From assembly GCA_949318235.1 (NCBI GenBank), contig OX439127.1, forward strand, positions 6,891,034-6,955,033: a stretch of DNA of 64,000 bases, read 5' to 3'. This document shows positions 50,665 through 64,000 of the stretch, in pieces. The translations under genes and the position numbers were made by a program. This stretch comes from Ecdyonurus torrentis. Lineage: Eukaryota > Arthropoda > Insecta > Ephemeroptera > Heptageniidae. The notes under the pieces are model-generated. The model saw only the letters and a list, made by a program, of their open reading frames with translations. It did no database searches and was not told the DNA's origin. Every line of letters starts with the position of its first letter. The first letter of the stretch is position 1.

Positions 50665-50720
50665 CTTGATTTTTGAGAGAAGTCACCATCTGATGTTTTT
50701 TGTAGTTCTTTAGGGATATT
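50665..50720 (-). other. Possible 5'UTR exon of the putative transposase gene
   Basis: The minus strand reads TCTCAAAAATCAAG|GTAATA, a good donor, pairing with the acceptor just before the start codon at 50457. It holds an upstream ATG whose short frame is out of phase with the main start, so it could reduce translation. The 5' limit is unknown. Confidence 0.4.
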
Positions 50721-51170
50721 TATCTACCAATCTTACGGAAATATCACTACACTTTTTAATAATTCTGTATTAAAAGAATGAGTGTTCAATCTCATATAAT
50801 TAAAACACATTTATTTTCCAGAGCAAAAATAAACTATAATCTAATTGTAAAAATTACCTTAATAGTAAAAACTTTTAGATTTTTGTATTTTAAATAAATA
50901 AAGTTTTAATTTTATAGCTCATTACGTTGGTAACGCTGTCTCAAGATTTGAGCATTTTGTGCCCCTTATGATGCATGGCAAAAATAAAATGTAAGCAGTT
51001 TGAAAAATTGCCGCTAGATGGCCAAAATATTTTTTGATTGTCAAAAAAAAATACACAAAGCGGGAAAAAATATCAAAGTTTACAAATATGACAAAAAACA
51101 AAATTATCACGAAGTGGGATTTGAGCACTTTGTGGTTGCGGTGCTGCTCACGACTTGAGCATTTTGTGTT

Positions 51171-51392
<222 letters not shown>

Positions 51393-51569
51393 CAGGGTGT
51401 CCGTAAAGTCTTTGAGGGTGTTTAGACATAAAGAAAGCACGCAAGACTTAACGTAAATTTAACTTTTTATACATCAAATTAAAGATTAGATTTTCACAAT
51501 TTTAAACATTTAAACAGTTCTAAAATCAAATAATTATTAACTTTGCTAGAAGAGAAAAAGTAAAAAGTG

Positions 51570-51608
<39 letters not shown>

Positions 51609-51639
51609 TTACAACAATTTTTTGAAAACTTTACATTAT

Positions 51640-52060
51640 GTTATCTTTACGTGGGCACCGTTGGCTGCGCGACAGACATCCAGACGAACCCCTAGCTTGC
51701 GCTACACATTATGTAGCATTTGCGGTGTGATGGACTGGATTGTGGCGGTGATCTTCTGCTTCAGCTCTCGCACGTCATTCACTGGTGTTTTGAAGACTTT
51801 ATTCTTGACCTTGACGTAGCCCCAGAGGAAGAAATCTGGAGGGGGAGGGGGGGGGGGGGGGCTGAGGCCAAGTGATCTTAAGAGCCCATGCAATAGGTCC
51901 ATTTCGAAAAATCCATCGACCTGGAAACACCGTATTAGGTGTGTCTTTGACATTATGAGCCCAATGTGGTGGAGCATCATCTTGCTGGAAGATGAGATCA
52001 TGCGACCCCACTCTGCCTGTGCTTGAAGACGCTGGGGGATTGCACAACTCTCTAGCATAT
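51640..52060 (-). pseudogene. Mariner transposase C-terminal fragment, left arm
   Basis: Minus-strand frames give FQQDDAPPHWAHNVKDTPNT (second catalytic Asp block), then FPGRWIFRNGPIAW, and after a homopolymer FFLWGYVKVKNKVFKTPVND with QSITPQMLHNV. The usual SPDLTPLDFF segment with the third catalytic Asp is replaced by a G run (51841-51861) coding for prolines on the minus strand. Frames shift across it. Confidence 0.85.
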
Positions 52061-52086
52061 CAAAGTAATAATCCCACCTGACCAGA

Positions 52087-52545
52087 ATGATCAGACCATT
52101 CTTCTTCCAAGAGCTAACAGTCAGGTGGGATAATTACCTGGATATGCTAGAAAATTTTGCGATCCCTCAGCTGCTTCAAGCACAGACACAATGGGGTCAA
52201 GACGGTGCTCATTACATTGAGCACATAATGTCAAAGACACACTTAGTCCGGTGTTTCCAGGTAGAAGGCTTGGTCGAGATGGACCTACCTATTGCATTGG
52301 CCCTTAAGATCACTTGACCTCAGCCCCCCCCCCCCCCCTCCAGATTTCTTCCTCTGGGGCTATGTCAAGGATAAAGTCTTCAAAACACCAGTGAATGACG
52401 TGCGAGAGCTGAAGCAGAAGATCACCGCCACCATCCAGTCCATCACGCCGCAAATGCTTCATAATGTGTAGCGCAAGCTAGGGGTTCGTCTGGACATCTG
52501 TCGCGCAGCCAACGGTGCCCACGTAAAGATAACATAATGTAAAGT
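52087..52545 (+). pseudogene. Mariner transposase C-terminal fragment, right arm
   Basis: Plus-strand frames give DNYLDMLENFAIPQLLQAQT, a broken Asp block, then after a C run (52324-52339) FFLWGYVKDKVFKTPVNDVR and RRKLGVRLDI-type end (the last partly interrupted by a stop). It is an inverted copy of the left arm with its own small deletions. Confidence 0.8.
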
Positions 52546-52777
52546 TTAAAAAAAATAATAATAAATAAAAAAAAAATAAAATAAAAAAAAACGACAAAAT
52601 CTCACTTTTTGCATTTACTCCTCTAGCAAAGTTAATAATTTTTTGATTTTAAAACTGTTTAAATTTTCAAAATTGTAAAAATCTAAGCTTTAATTTGATG
52701 TATAAAAAGTTAATTTTACGTTAAGTCTTGTGTGCTTTCTTTATGTCTAAACACCCTCAAAGACTTTACGGACACCC

Positions 52778-52908
<131 letters not shown>

Positions 52909-53292
52909 CTTATAGTTATTGTAATCTCTTTCTGCTAACTTTATTTTCAAATATAAAGTTTCTTTTTAATGAATATTAAAAATCTAATATGATAATAAGA
53001 AAATATAAATTGTGAAAATCTCTATAAATCAAACGATAATAGTTTTATAAATAAAAAGAATCATAAAATTTTGAAAATTAAATTTGTTGAATAAACAAAT
53101 ATTCTACAAGAAGTTACTTAGAAATTTTGTTTTATTTGTACTTCAAGAGCTCCAAATCGTAGAAATAAAAAATAAAAAATATCATAAATTTCATTATTAT
53201 TATTATGATTTTAATTGAAACAACCTTTAATAACTCTCCCTTAATAACATTATAGTTGTATAATGAATTTACTTTTAGAAGAAAGTTTGAAA

Positions 53293-53557
53293 TTAACACT
53301 TACTTTATGGATTGACGATCCATCCTGGACTTTTTCCATTCTCCTGATTTTAATTTACAAAATTATGTAAATTTGAGTTACGTTTCGGACTTTAACCAAG
53401 TCCTTCGTCAGACTCACACGTGTGAGAGTCGTGTGAGTCTGACGAAGGACTTGGTTAAAGTCCGAAACGTAACACATATTTACATAATTTTGTAAATTAA
53501 AATCAGGAGAATGGAAAAAGTCCAGGATGGATCGTCAATCCATAAAGTAAGTGTTAA
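53293..53557. mobile_element. 265-bp near-perfect palindrome
   Basis: Arms 53293-53419 and 53431-53557 (127 bp each) differ at about 2 positions; the spacer is GTGTGAGAGTC. The right arm holds GTCTGACGAAGGACTTGG followed by TTAAAGTCCGAAACGTAAC. The flanks on both sides contain AACATTATAGTT (53246 and 53554), suggesting a target-site or element-end duplication. No coding capacity. Confidence 0.9.
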
Positions 53558-53689
53558 CATTATAGTTCTTCGACTATAATGAACATTCAGTTTTTATTGC
53601 GTATTTTTTGCTTTTACCCCGGATAAGTTGAAATAAATATCTAACAGACCGACAGTTAAACAGACGCAGACAGGTATTCAAACAGATCG

Positions 53690-54259
<570 letters not shown>

Positions 54260-54260
<1 letters not shown>

Positions 54261-56400
54261 GAGGCTGCTGACTCACTATTTATATGATTTAATATACCAA
54301 CAACAAGTTTAGGAAGGAAAAAAAAAAAACGTTGGAAAATTCACAAATGTGTACAGTATATCAGAATTTACAATTCTCACTTTGCCTTATTCTGCTTGCA
54401 ATTTTGTTTCCCAACATAAGAAAAATTAAATATTAAAAAAATATAATAATAAAAAATAATAATATTGATTATAAAATTTAGATAAAAATAATGACAGCAT
54501 TTATGCATACGCAAAATGCTTAATAAAATTGAACTCCGTGCTTTTCTTGTTTTTTTTTTATATAAAAATAGCAGATTTTTCTGGTTATAAGTACTATTAG
54601 TTAGGATATCCCTTTTTTTTTTTTTTTTTTTCCCCTTCAGAATGATGAACTTATTACTTAGTCACGAGCAAAGTTAAGTCAATCACTGGCATGAGGATCA
54701 TTATATATATATTTATTACTATATTAGTATGTTAATTTGCAACCTGGCTTAACACGTTAAATTAAGCGGCTTAAATTTTTTTTTTTTTTTTTTTCAGAAT
54801 TGCTAAAACACTTTAAATCGAAAACCACACTAATAAAAAGCACAACTCCAAAACTATGTTCGACGTGAACGAGCCTCAGTTAAAGGAACGAAGTGAAAAA
54901 TGTTCTCAAAGTAGATTCCAAACAAGAATCTGGACTGTCTGGATCATGGAGGTTTGGATTGCAGCAGAAATTTCAGTTTCTCATTCTTGAACATTCAGAT
55001 ATAGTAATAATATAGGTCATATCGAACCATATTTTACAAATTAAGCTCCATGGAACTACAATTTTTGGCACAAAATTACCCCTTACTTAAAGTCAACTTT
55101 GCGCACTGATTTTGCAAATCATTCCTTTGACTGATTAAGCTTGCTCACGTGTCCTAAATAATTTTTGACATGGGCCTTTTACTTTATGGTAATTTAACTT
55201 GTGCTTTAGTGATTTTGAAGAAAGCAATTTAAAGTTAACATAAAACTAATAATGACTCTTGCCAGTGATCGACCTTATGACCCTTTGCTAGTGACAAAGT
55301 GTCCTTATTATGTGAGCCTAATTTTTTAAAAAGAAATATTTATTAATATATTTAAAAAAAAAAAATGGAACTATAGCAAATTTTATAATAACTGATCAAG
55401 GAACTATAAATGTTATAATATGTATAGAGCGAGAGTTATCAAAATTATATTGATTTTTAACCAAACCCAATGGACAATGGACCACTTAATGCATTTCGTA
55501 TGGAAAGTCGTTATCATGAATACGTACGTTACATATATTTAAAGAAAAAAAGTTTGCAAGTGGTTTATTACAATTACATTGTATTTGAACAAATGAAAAA
55601 TAATCCAATTTCGCGATTGGAGCTCTTGAAGTATATAAAAATATAAATGCAATAATTTATTTGAAAGCAGCAACTAGTCTTATCTTATATTTAAAAAAAA
55701 AAGAGAAGAAGAAGAAGAAAAAAAAAATAAATCTAATATTTTTTAAATTTTATATTATACTAATTTATAATTTAATTTTTAAGTTGAGTTGAAATATTAA
55801 TTATTAAAAAAGTGACAAACTTGCAGGCACAATATTTCTTATTAAAAACAAAAATACACTCACCAATTCGCTTCGAATCGATCACGTGACTAACTTAAAA
55901 AAAATCGGGCTTCCCCCGCCACCCCACCCCCCAATCATTTGTAGACTTTTCCAGGATTTGGGCAGTTCTGAATTTTCCTTAAAAGATGCCCTGAGCTCAA
56001 TATTATCACACATATTATTGTGACTACTTTATATTATAAAGCAAATTATATAACAAACAACTATTTCAAATGATAAATTTATTAATTATGTAATGAATAT
56101 TAAGAAAAATGTTAAAAGTTTAAAATATAGATGGTATAGATGAACCTGATAGGAGTAAAAGATCCTAAATATGTGCTTGATCATTTTGCAGTTTGATACT
56201 GTAACTCTTATTTGCAGACATACAACTTCACATATGAAATTTGTAATTCAATATTTATTGAACTACTCTAATTGACATGGGGTGTTCTGCTGTATGAAAT
56301 GATTGAGGCAGTTGTTGCTATAAAGTGTAGCAAGGTTATATAAATTTTTCTTTATTAAATATGCCAATTTACACTATTACAGATTCACTAACATTTACGT
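54260..56400. other. AT-rich stretch, no gene supported
   Basis: Contains T homopolymers at about 54610-54630 and 54777-54795. An inverted, degenerate copy of the CATCACAGGTACGAT repeat lies near 55875-55995. No extended open frame. Confidence 0.5.
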
Positions 56401-56401
56401 A

Positions 56402-57145
<744 letters not shown>

Positions 57146-57556
57146 TTGGTTAAAAGACGTGAAATCTTAAGATTTTTTAGCGTATTTCAACTATATTACT
57201 ATTATATTGTATTTTAGATTATTACGAACTCTAATTTTTATATCCATTTTACTATATGTTATCTCCTAGGATCTGCATAAACTTGAATCTTTTCGTACAC
57301 TAAGCAGGCAATGCAATAGCAAATTGATGATCCTGTACGCTTCATTTTTTTTATAGTAATAATTTAATAACAATAAAATCGCTTTAAAAATCAAACTGTT
57401 TTATAAACCGTAATACTTTGTTATTATTATGTACTATAATTAATACTTACACAGTATGGTTATATTGTTAATATTACAGTTTTTAATTTTTATTTTATCA
57501 TTTTCATGAAAATTTACACATTGGCAAGTACTTGGTGCTTTCTTTTTAACATTCGC

Positions 57557-57559
<3 letters not shown>

Positions 57560-57591
<32 letters not shown>

Positions 57592-57592
57592 G
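57560..57592. repeat. (CT)n microsatellite
   Basis: Short CT run of about 30 bp. Confidence 0.95.
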
Positions 57593-57599
57593 AGATAAT

Positions 57600-58100
57600 T
57601 TTTGGCTTACAAATTAATAACAAGTTATATTTTTTTTATTTACTTAAAATATTTGCCCCTAAAGTGGTAAAGTGCCGTAATTATTATTATTAAATATCAT
57701 ACCTATTCAATACAGAATAAGATTTAGATTAAAAATGCTTGATTAGAAATAAAATAAATATTCATTCACAGGTCATCATTAATTTGACTCTCTTCTACAG
57801 TACTTGTTATTTTGTACAATGTTGCATCATTATTAATTTATGATGCTATTCGGTCCCACAATACAGTAGACATAAGATAATTCAATGAAAAAAAATTGAA
57901 AAATTAGAACAAATTGAGATAAAATATGAAAATTGGACCATAGTACGCTGGAATTAAAGCGTTTTCTAACGCTATATTTTGAGCATATTCTAAAGTAGGT
58001 AGGGGGTCCGCAAAGGTAAAAATAAATGAATAAATAAATTGACAAAAGAGTCCTATTTTTGTCATTCTGAAAGCCGCACAAAAACGTTGTAAAAATGTAC
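57600..58100. other. AT-rich stretch, no gene supported
   Basis: Open frames of 85-113 residues on the minus strand (57833-58174) overlap each other in different phases and lack any recognisable motif, so I do not call a gene. Confidence 0.4.
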
Positions 58101-58114
58101 GACAATGAACTGGG

Positions 58115-58392
58115 ATCAGAAATAGCGCAGTGATCGGAAAATTTCCATTCATGCAATCCAAACTTCATTTTCACACTAATTTTTGCCTTTTTCTGGCTGT
58201 TTAATTTTGGAAAATAGTTAATTTATTGTTAGTATATTTTTTCTCATACATGAAAATACTAATTCAAACTATTAAAACTACCATCAGCTCTTATAAATAT
58301 TGCTAAGTATTATTTTAAATTGGCAAAATAAACCATTTTCCTATACCGGCTTATGCTATAGAGTCATCCAACATGAATGCATACTCGCCATA
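58115..58392 (-). mobile_element. TGCATTCA MITE family, partial reverse copy
   Basis: TTTTCCTATACCGGCTTATG, CTATAGAGTCATCCAACATG and AATGCATACTCGCC match the left end of the family in reverse. The start, GTGATCGGAAAATTTCCATT, matches 33455-33530 instead, so this may be a composite. Confidence 0.55.
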
Positions 58393-59389
58393 AGTTGTAG
58401 TAATAAAAAAAAACTGTTGCGTCATTTGTTTTGTGATTAAAATTACGCTCCGTGTGAAATATAATGCTTGACATCTGTGAAGAGAAGAGGCACCAATCAG
58501 AAGCACTCTACAATAAGGCGCGGGTCCAATTATTTAACATTGCGCTAATAGACATCACAATTCTTCTTCTTCATCTTCTATTATTATTATTATTTTTTTT
58601 TTCAGACAATTATATATAGCCAGGAAAAGTTAAGTTTGCAATATAGTCCACAGATATTGCCCATTTCAAATGACAGTTTTTGGTTAATAATCAATTATCA
58701 AAGATATATCGAACATCCTTAGCTGGCAAAGACCATTTAAAGCACCAACTTTGACAAAAAAAAAATCATTGCTAATCAAAAAATAAATAAATAAAAAATG
58801 TCGCTAAGCATTTTTTAACTTGTTATAATATTAGCTATTAAATTTGTTTTTTCCTTATAATCATCGTTTGCAAGTATTGTCAGTTATAACATTATACTTT
58901 GTGCTGTTTTAAAATAACTATCTTCTTCAATAATTGTCAATTTATTTTTAAAAGTTACAAAAAAAAAAGTATTTGGAAAAGTATCTTAAATATAAAGTAT
59001 ATATATATATATATATATATATATACGTTATAATTAAGTTTTTTTTTTCTATACTTCTTTGTTTTGTTTTTTTGTTTTTTTTTTTTGTGTGTGTTTTTTT
59101 TTTTGTATGATGCCCAACATGGCAAAGATTTTACTTCATTAACTGATAGTCAAGGGCTGTAAACGTATAGTTGTTACCATGGAATTTTAAATTTAACGTT
59201 AAATTTGTATCCATTGTAAGCAGTCAACTTTCTGTTATCAGCACTTTCAACCACAACCCTTGAATAAATTTTTATTTAATTATTGTTAAAAAATAACAAC
59301 GAACCTGTATACTTTACGTCGGAACAAATGAAATAATTTTAATTAATTCATTTGAAAATACGCGTTATTGCATTTTGTTATATTAAAAT

Positions 59390-59390
<1 letters not shown>

Positions 59391-59465
<75 letters not shown>
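59391..59465. repeat. (CA)n microsatellite
   Basis: About 70 bp of CA followed by AAACACAAACACACAC. Confidence 0.97.
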
Positions 59466-59468
<3 letters not shown>

Positions 59469-59639
59469 AACACACACTGCACTATTTATGTTTTAAAAAA
59501 ATAAGACAAGAAACCATAAATTCTATCACACTTCGCTCTTCGCTCCAAATAATAAACCACTTTCTCAATACATATACAAACAATTAGAAGATATAACAAT
59601 TAGGATTCCGATTGCATGTAACTATATAAGAAGCACCAT

Positions 59640-60300
59640 CTAAATTACGTGCGCGGTTTAAAGTAACACATGTTAGTTGCAGTGACAAAAAACAAGATAT
59701 ACATTATGCTTCTGGCACAAAAAGAATAAATTATGTAATTTATGCTGTACATAATGTGATTAACAAAAATGAATCTAATTTAGAGCAACATAAATAATTA
59801 TGATGTACAACATAATATTTATTCTATTGAACGTAATTGTTATGCAATATAGCATAAATTATGTCGTATTGAAACACTTTTGTACTAAAAATAAGCTAGC
59901 CATATCCATATGTATTGTGTGTGTGTGTGTGTCCATGGGTAGTAAAAAAAGTAAAACACATATTGCTTGCAGTGGGGAAAAAGTGAGATATACACATATT
60001 TTCCACTACAACAACGATATAGTTCAGTTGTTTGATGACGTAATATAGGCTAACGTATGACTTGTTGTAAAATTATACGAGGCAAATACATAGATACAGC
60101 ATGGCAACCTGCGATAAAGTACTAAAAAAGCAAAAGTAGATTGTTAAATTTCTTTACCCACAGGAATCTTTCTGTGAATACGAAATCTTGAAATATTTCA
60201 AAAGATTTTAAATTCATCACGTGAAGATCACGTAATAATTGTGTTAGCTCATTTGTAGCATAATTTGTTCAAAACAACATAATTTATGCTACTCTGAATA
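59640..60300. other. Stretch rich in GCATAATTTATG motifs, no gene
   Basis: Variants of AGCATAAATTATG and CATAATTTATGC occur several times here and again at 61740-61890. The block AGTAACACATGTTAGTTGCA (59661) is echoed by AAAACACATATTGCTTGCAG (59952). Confidence 0.45.
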
Positions 60301-60334
60301 ATAAGTATGTAATAAAAACATAAATATTATATTG

Positions 60335-60439
60335 TATATCGATGTTGGGATGCAGAAATGCGACCGATGAGAAAAATCATGAGGTTTTTACTCATGATTT
60401 TTCTCATCGGTCGCATTTCTGCATCCCAACATCGATATA
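60335..60439. other. Perfect 48-bp hairpin with 9-base loop
   Basis: Arms 60335-60382 and 60392-60439 are exact reverse complements, starting TATATCGATGTTGGGATGCA; the loop is GGTTTTTAC. A perfect 48-bp stem implies a very recent origin or active maintenance. Transcribed, it would give a long dsRNA stem. Confidence 0.95.
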
Positions 60440-60528
60440 TAGCATAATAGCATAGCAATTTTTGTTGTTCTAATTCAGCATCATTTTTGCTATAGATATA
60501 AGTAGTATAAATAGCATTATTTATTCGT

Positions 60529-60529
<1 letters not shown>

Positions 60530-60625
<96 letters not shown>
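60530..60625. repeat. (CT)n microsatellite
   Basis: About 90 bp of CT, followed by ACACAGACACACACA-type sequence. Confidence 0.97.
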
Positions 60626-60627
<2 letters not shown>

Positions 60628-60651
60628 GACACACAGACACACACAAACACA

Positions 60652-60905
60652 GACACTTTTATAATCTACAAACTAACATGAAAATAATAATATCAGTCAT
60701 AATATGAACTAGGGTATCTTCTATATAATATTTAGAACTGCCCAAATCTTGGGAAAGCCTGGTTGGAGGTGGTTGGGTGGAGAAAGCCCATCACAGGTAC
60801 GATCTTTTAGGTAGTCACGTGATCAATTCTGAGTGATATGGTATTTTTGTTATTATTAACATTTTTTAATTATTTGGAAATATTGTACCTGCAAACTTGT
60901 CATTT
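60652..60905 (+). repeat. Interspersed CATCACAGGTACGAT repeat, copy 2
   Basis: Same order of blocks as 44352-44570: CACTTTTATAATCTACAAAC, GAACTGCCCAAATCTTGG, GCCCATCACAGGTACGATCT, TTGGAAATATTGTACCTGCA. It adds TAGTCACGTGATCAATTCTG. The preceding microsatellite and TTCGTTCCATCTCTCTCT also match copy 1. Confidence 0.75.
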
Positions 60906-60999
60906 TTTTCAATAAATAATATTTCTAATCAATTTTAAAATTATCAACATATATTTCATTTTTTTTTTATTATTATTTTTTTAATATAGAAAAAAAACT

Positions 61000-61900
61000 C
61001 CTATAGTCACTGCCGCTAAAACATATACTGCATTTTTATACGTCAATAGCTCCAGTCGTGAAATTTTGATATTGTTTCCGGTAGAAAGTAATTATTAATT
61101 ATTGTAATCTATTTTTAGGTATTTATATGATAACAATTTTTCATAAGAAATGCATCAAAGGTTAGTTTTTATTTATTTTAAATATTGTTTGTTCATTGCA
61201 AGTGATCCATTAGTTTTGTTAAAAAATTAATACAATTTTGATATCTCTCGCTGCATGTGTACACATAATGTCCAAGTTTTTGTGGTTTTGTGTGAAGTGT
61301 CAGTATGTTGTGACGATGATGGTTATAGTTATAGTTATGTATTTCAGTGTATATTGTATGCTTATTCTTATTTGTTATATCTTAATTTATTTTAAGTTAT
61401 ATTTTACAAAACCAAAGCTTGTTTTAACCTTAATTGTTACTATGAGCAGCTTGAGTCAATAAAGATTTTTATTCTATGATCCAACACGACAAGCGAGCAG
61501 CCGCCACGGTACTGCATTAGTCATTGCAAGCCAATTATCTTCATACAACATAACCCTGGCGTGTACAATGCTAAAAATAACCAGGGACCCTGTCTATTTT
61601 TAGCATTGCTCACCAACAAAAGTATTTACTTTATAATTATGATAGCTATATGCAGCAAACGTAACATAAGCTATGCAATAATGTACACTATACATTGATT
61701 ACTGATTAGTGATTACACATATAAATATAGCTAACATATTCAGCATAATTATTTATGTTATTACAAAATATATAGCAACATTTGTGTTCTACACAGTATT
61801 AGCAATTGTTTAATGCAGCATCATTTATAAATAAAAACATAATCTATGTTATACTGCATAATTATTATGTTGTACAGCATAATTATTTATATGTTATTCA
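61000..61900. other. AT-rich stretch, no gene supported
   Basis: A hydrophobic 74-residue open frame (61238-61462) has no recognisable family. A hairpin, CAATGCTAAAAATA against TATTTTTAGCATTG, lies at 61566-61608. Confidence 0.45.
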
Positions 61901-61907
61901 ATTTCGT

Positions 61908-61977
61908 AAAGCCCATCACAGGTACGATGTTTTAGGTAGCCACTTGATCCATTTGGAGTAATATGGTATTTTTTTTT

Positions 61978-62037
<60 letters not shown>

Positions 62038-62075
62038 ATTTGGAAATATTGTCCCTGCAAACTTTGTCAATTTTT
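61908..62075 (+). repeat. Interspersed CATCACAGGTACGAT repeat, copy 3
   Basis: GCCCATCACAGGTACGATGT, TTTAGGTAGCCACTTGATCC and TATTTGGAAATATTGTCCCT, with a (TA)n expansion (61982-62032) in the middle. The first part of the unit is missing. Confidence 0.7.
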
Positions 62076-62079
62076 TAAT

Positions 62080-63295
62080 CAACATTATTTCTAAACAATT
62101 AAAAAAATTATTAATAGCATCATATCAATAAATTTTATGTTTTTTTTTTATTTTTATTTATTATTTTTTTTTTTTTTAATATAAGGAAAAACTCATAGTC
62201 CACACTTTATTGTATTTAGGTTGTAAAACATTAGTAACAAGCTACAACTTGGTACACTGAATGCTTATAGCATCAAACAGTACCAAAAAAAAGTTCGTCA
62301 ATTTTTTCTGATGGAAACATGCCCATTTATGAGTTTATCCCGGAATCCAAAAATAATTTTTAATTTGGCTCTAAATTATCAAAAAGGAACAAACTTCATA
62401 TCGTTCGAAAGCTAATTTAATCCCGCACCAAGAAAAAATATTTCAACCCCCAATTTTTTTAGTTTGATAATTAATTATCACTTTTAATTAAAATTAATAA
62501 TTAGTCATTTTTTTAATCGAGTAGAACTTTTTTGGTTTTGGTTTTAGACAATTTAAGTTTCCTATAAACGCTTTAGTTTATTTCATGATTGTCATAATGC
62601 TTTTTAGTTCAACTCAATATCACAATTTGGGCCGGAGATATTTGGAGTAGAAGGCACCAACCTCATGCCGCGCGCACCTATTTCCCTGTGTATAAGCCCT
62701 ATGCTGTGCTGGTAAAAGAGCAGTATACAGCGTATAACATAGGACATTTCCATCTGCTAATAGTTGTTATGACTTAAGCTTACACACCTGTGCCTTGGTG
62801 TATTAAAATTAACTTAATTGAGTTCTAAATTAACCCCCCATACCCCCCCCCCGGGGTGGTGGATTTTTTTATATTATATTTCAAAGAAAAATGTTGTACT
62901 AACTTCCATATAGGACGTATCAAAGTTCCAAGTTCTCCCTCATCCCGATATAATTACCCCCCCCCCCCTCCACAAATAATAAGCACAGTGTACCATTTAA
63001 ATTTATTTAATTGTTTAATCATCTAAAAATATAAAGACCATAAACGAACCAATTTGTTAGTGGCAAAAAACTATGGCTCATCTAATGTAAAATGTCTTTG
63101 TGTTATTTCATTTACAACCTTAGCAAAAATTAACAAAATTAATATATATTATACTGCATTTTTTTTATCAAAAATATTCTGTGTTACAATTTTTTTTTTA
63201 AATACGTGATACATAGAGACACTTCGTTGTGTTTATAAGCAAAACAAACAAATTTGCGATAAACACAAAATTTAGAATTTGTTTCTGATATGACC
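62080..63295. other. AT-rich stretch with C homopolymers, no gene
   Basis: C tracts at about 62834-62852 and 62956-62968. No open frame or recognisable repeat. Confidence 0.5.
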
Positions 63296-63303
63296 AGACA
63301 ATA

Positions 63304-63424
<121 letters not shown>

Positions 63425-63650
63425 AAAACATATGCAAGTAAAATCTGTTAACTGTGCATGTAACTATTTAAAAAAAGTGTAACACAGATTATTGTTGATA
63501 AAATAATTCAAAGTAACAAAAAACTTTCTTAATTTTGGTTGACATTTAAATGAATTGTAAAGAAAACTCTTTTTGTATTACATGAGGCATAGTTTTGCCT
63601 CATATATGCACGGATTATCATAAATTGTCCAATTTAAGCTGTGTTGCATT

Positions 63651-63851
63651 CGATGCCTCCGCGCCAAAAAGAAGCATCTACACTTTCCAGATTTACGGCG
63701 AGTGGAGCATCTGCACTTTCCACCGTGAAGCATCTGCAATGTTAAGTGAATGTCCGCTAGTCCACTCACCGTGCTGCGGTGGAAAGTGCAGATGCTCCAC
63801 TTGTCGCAAATCGGGAAAGTGTAGATGCTTCTTTTTGGCGCGGAAGCATCG
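63651..63851. mobile_element. 200-bp inverted-repeat MITE with internal repeats
   Basis: CGATGCCTCCGCGCCAAAAA and GAAGCATCTACACTTTCC at the left are mirrored by GGAAAGTGTAGATGCTTCTT and GGCGCGGAAGCATCG at the right. Inside each arm GCATCTGCACTTTCCACC repeats the motif in variant form. Arms are about 85 bp with few mismatches. Open frames across it are by-products. Confidence 0.85.
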
Positions 63852-63879
63852 TAACTATTGTAGCAAACAAATAATGTTA

Positions 63880-63962
63880 TTTTGTTATAACATAAGTAAT
63901 TATGCTAACATCTTAACTATCATGCAATGTAGTATGATTTTGATAACTGTTCAATAAAAGTT
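63880..63962 (+). repeat. Repeat shared with 31397-31475
   Basis: GTAATTATGCTAACATCTTA and ACTATCATGCAATGTAGTA correspond to AATTATGCTGGACATCTTAG and CTATCATGTTATGTAGTACA near 31.4 kb. It could be the end of an interspersed element. Confidence 0.55.
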
Positions 63963-64000
63963 TACAAGTGACTTTTTACGAATCGTGCATGAGGTTGGTG

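Noticed and set aside
53431..53480. Canonical hammerhead ribozyme
   Set aside because: The core order fits, but there is an extra A between CTGACGA and the stem, and no NUH cleavage site with matching stem I and III was found. Kept only as a finding to test.
57833..58174. Two overlapping hydrophobic frames of 85 and 113 residues
   Set aside because: They overlap in different phases and contain simple AT-rich hydrophobic strings; no motif.
60327..60656. 109-residue Arg/Glu-rich frame across a hairpin and (CT)n
   Set aside because: Built from the microsatellite and the perfect palindrome; not a gene.
61238..61462. 74-residue hydrophobic frame that could be a membrane protein
   Set aside because: T-rich DNA gives Leu/Ile/Val/Tyr by composition; no signal or family match.

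Overview
The window is AT-rich invertebrate nuclear DNA, packed with repeats. Spliced genes with canonical GT/AG introns, a BTB-domain gene of the arthropod type, long (TA)n, (GAAA)n, (GA)n, (CA)n and (GACA)n microsatellites, decayed LINE and Ty3/gypsy copies and many palindromic miniature elements fit an arthropod genome. Species and class cannot be fixed from the sequence. No rRNA, tRNA, CRISPR or prokaryotic-style gene was seen.

Layout. 0-3 kb: (GAAA)n/(GAGAAA)n microsatellite, a foldback element (1764-2583) and one possible small exon. 2994-10512: a decayed Ty3/gypsy retrotransposon on the minus strand, with ~400-bp direct repeats (LTRs), broken pol and weak gag, and a mariner-ended inverted-repeat element nested in it. 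11.66-23.43 kb: a minus-strand BTB-domain gene with two probable 5'UTR exons and six coding exons. Its introns hold a 2.6-kb foldback element, two copies of a palindromic MITE, a LINE fragment and a 4-kb hAT-like element. 23.8-29.4 kb: a ~120-bp minisatellite, a GTATAC-rich stretch and a striking 2.8-kb palindrome built from inverted arrays of a ~120-bp unit. 29.6-44.7 kb: MITEs, foldbacks and microsatellites, with no convincing gene. 44.77-52.78 kb: a cluster of DNA elements, namely a hAT-type MITE, a 192-bp MITE, a complete-looking 5.0-kb DNA transposon (46217-51247), and a head-to-head mariner remnant. 52.8-64 kb: palindromes, microsatellites and interspersed repeats without a supported gene.

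The item most likely to be new is the 46217-51247 transposon. It has inverted termini starting CGTCGCTGTAGCGG, subterminal tandem repeats, and one two-exon gene for an intact ~677-residue protein. That protein resembles a poorly described family often labelled DUF7869 and has acidic residues spaced like a DDE nuclease. Both ends sit directly in (TA)n, and a second element with different termini sits in the same (TA)n tract, which suggests insertion into TA microsatellites.

Many of the small elements carry the octamer TGACGTCA (a CRE). At least 15 copies occur in 64 kb, so element spread may have seeded this site. Boundaries of decayed repeats are approximate and family names are by eye.
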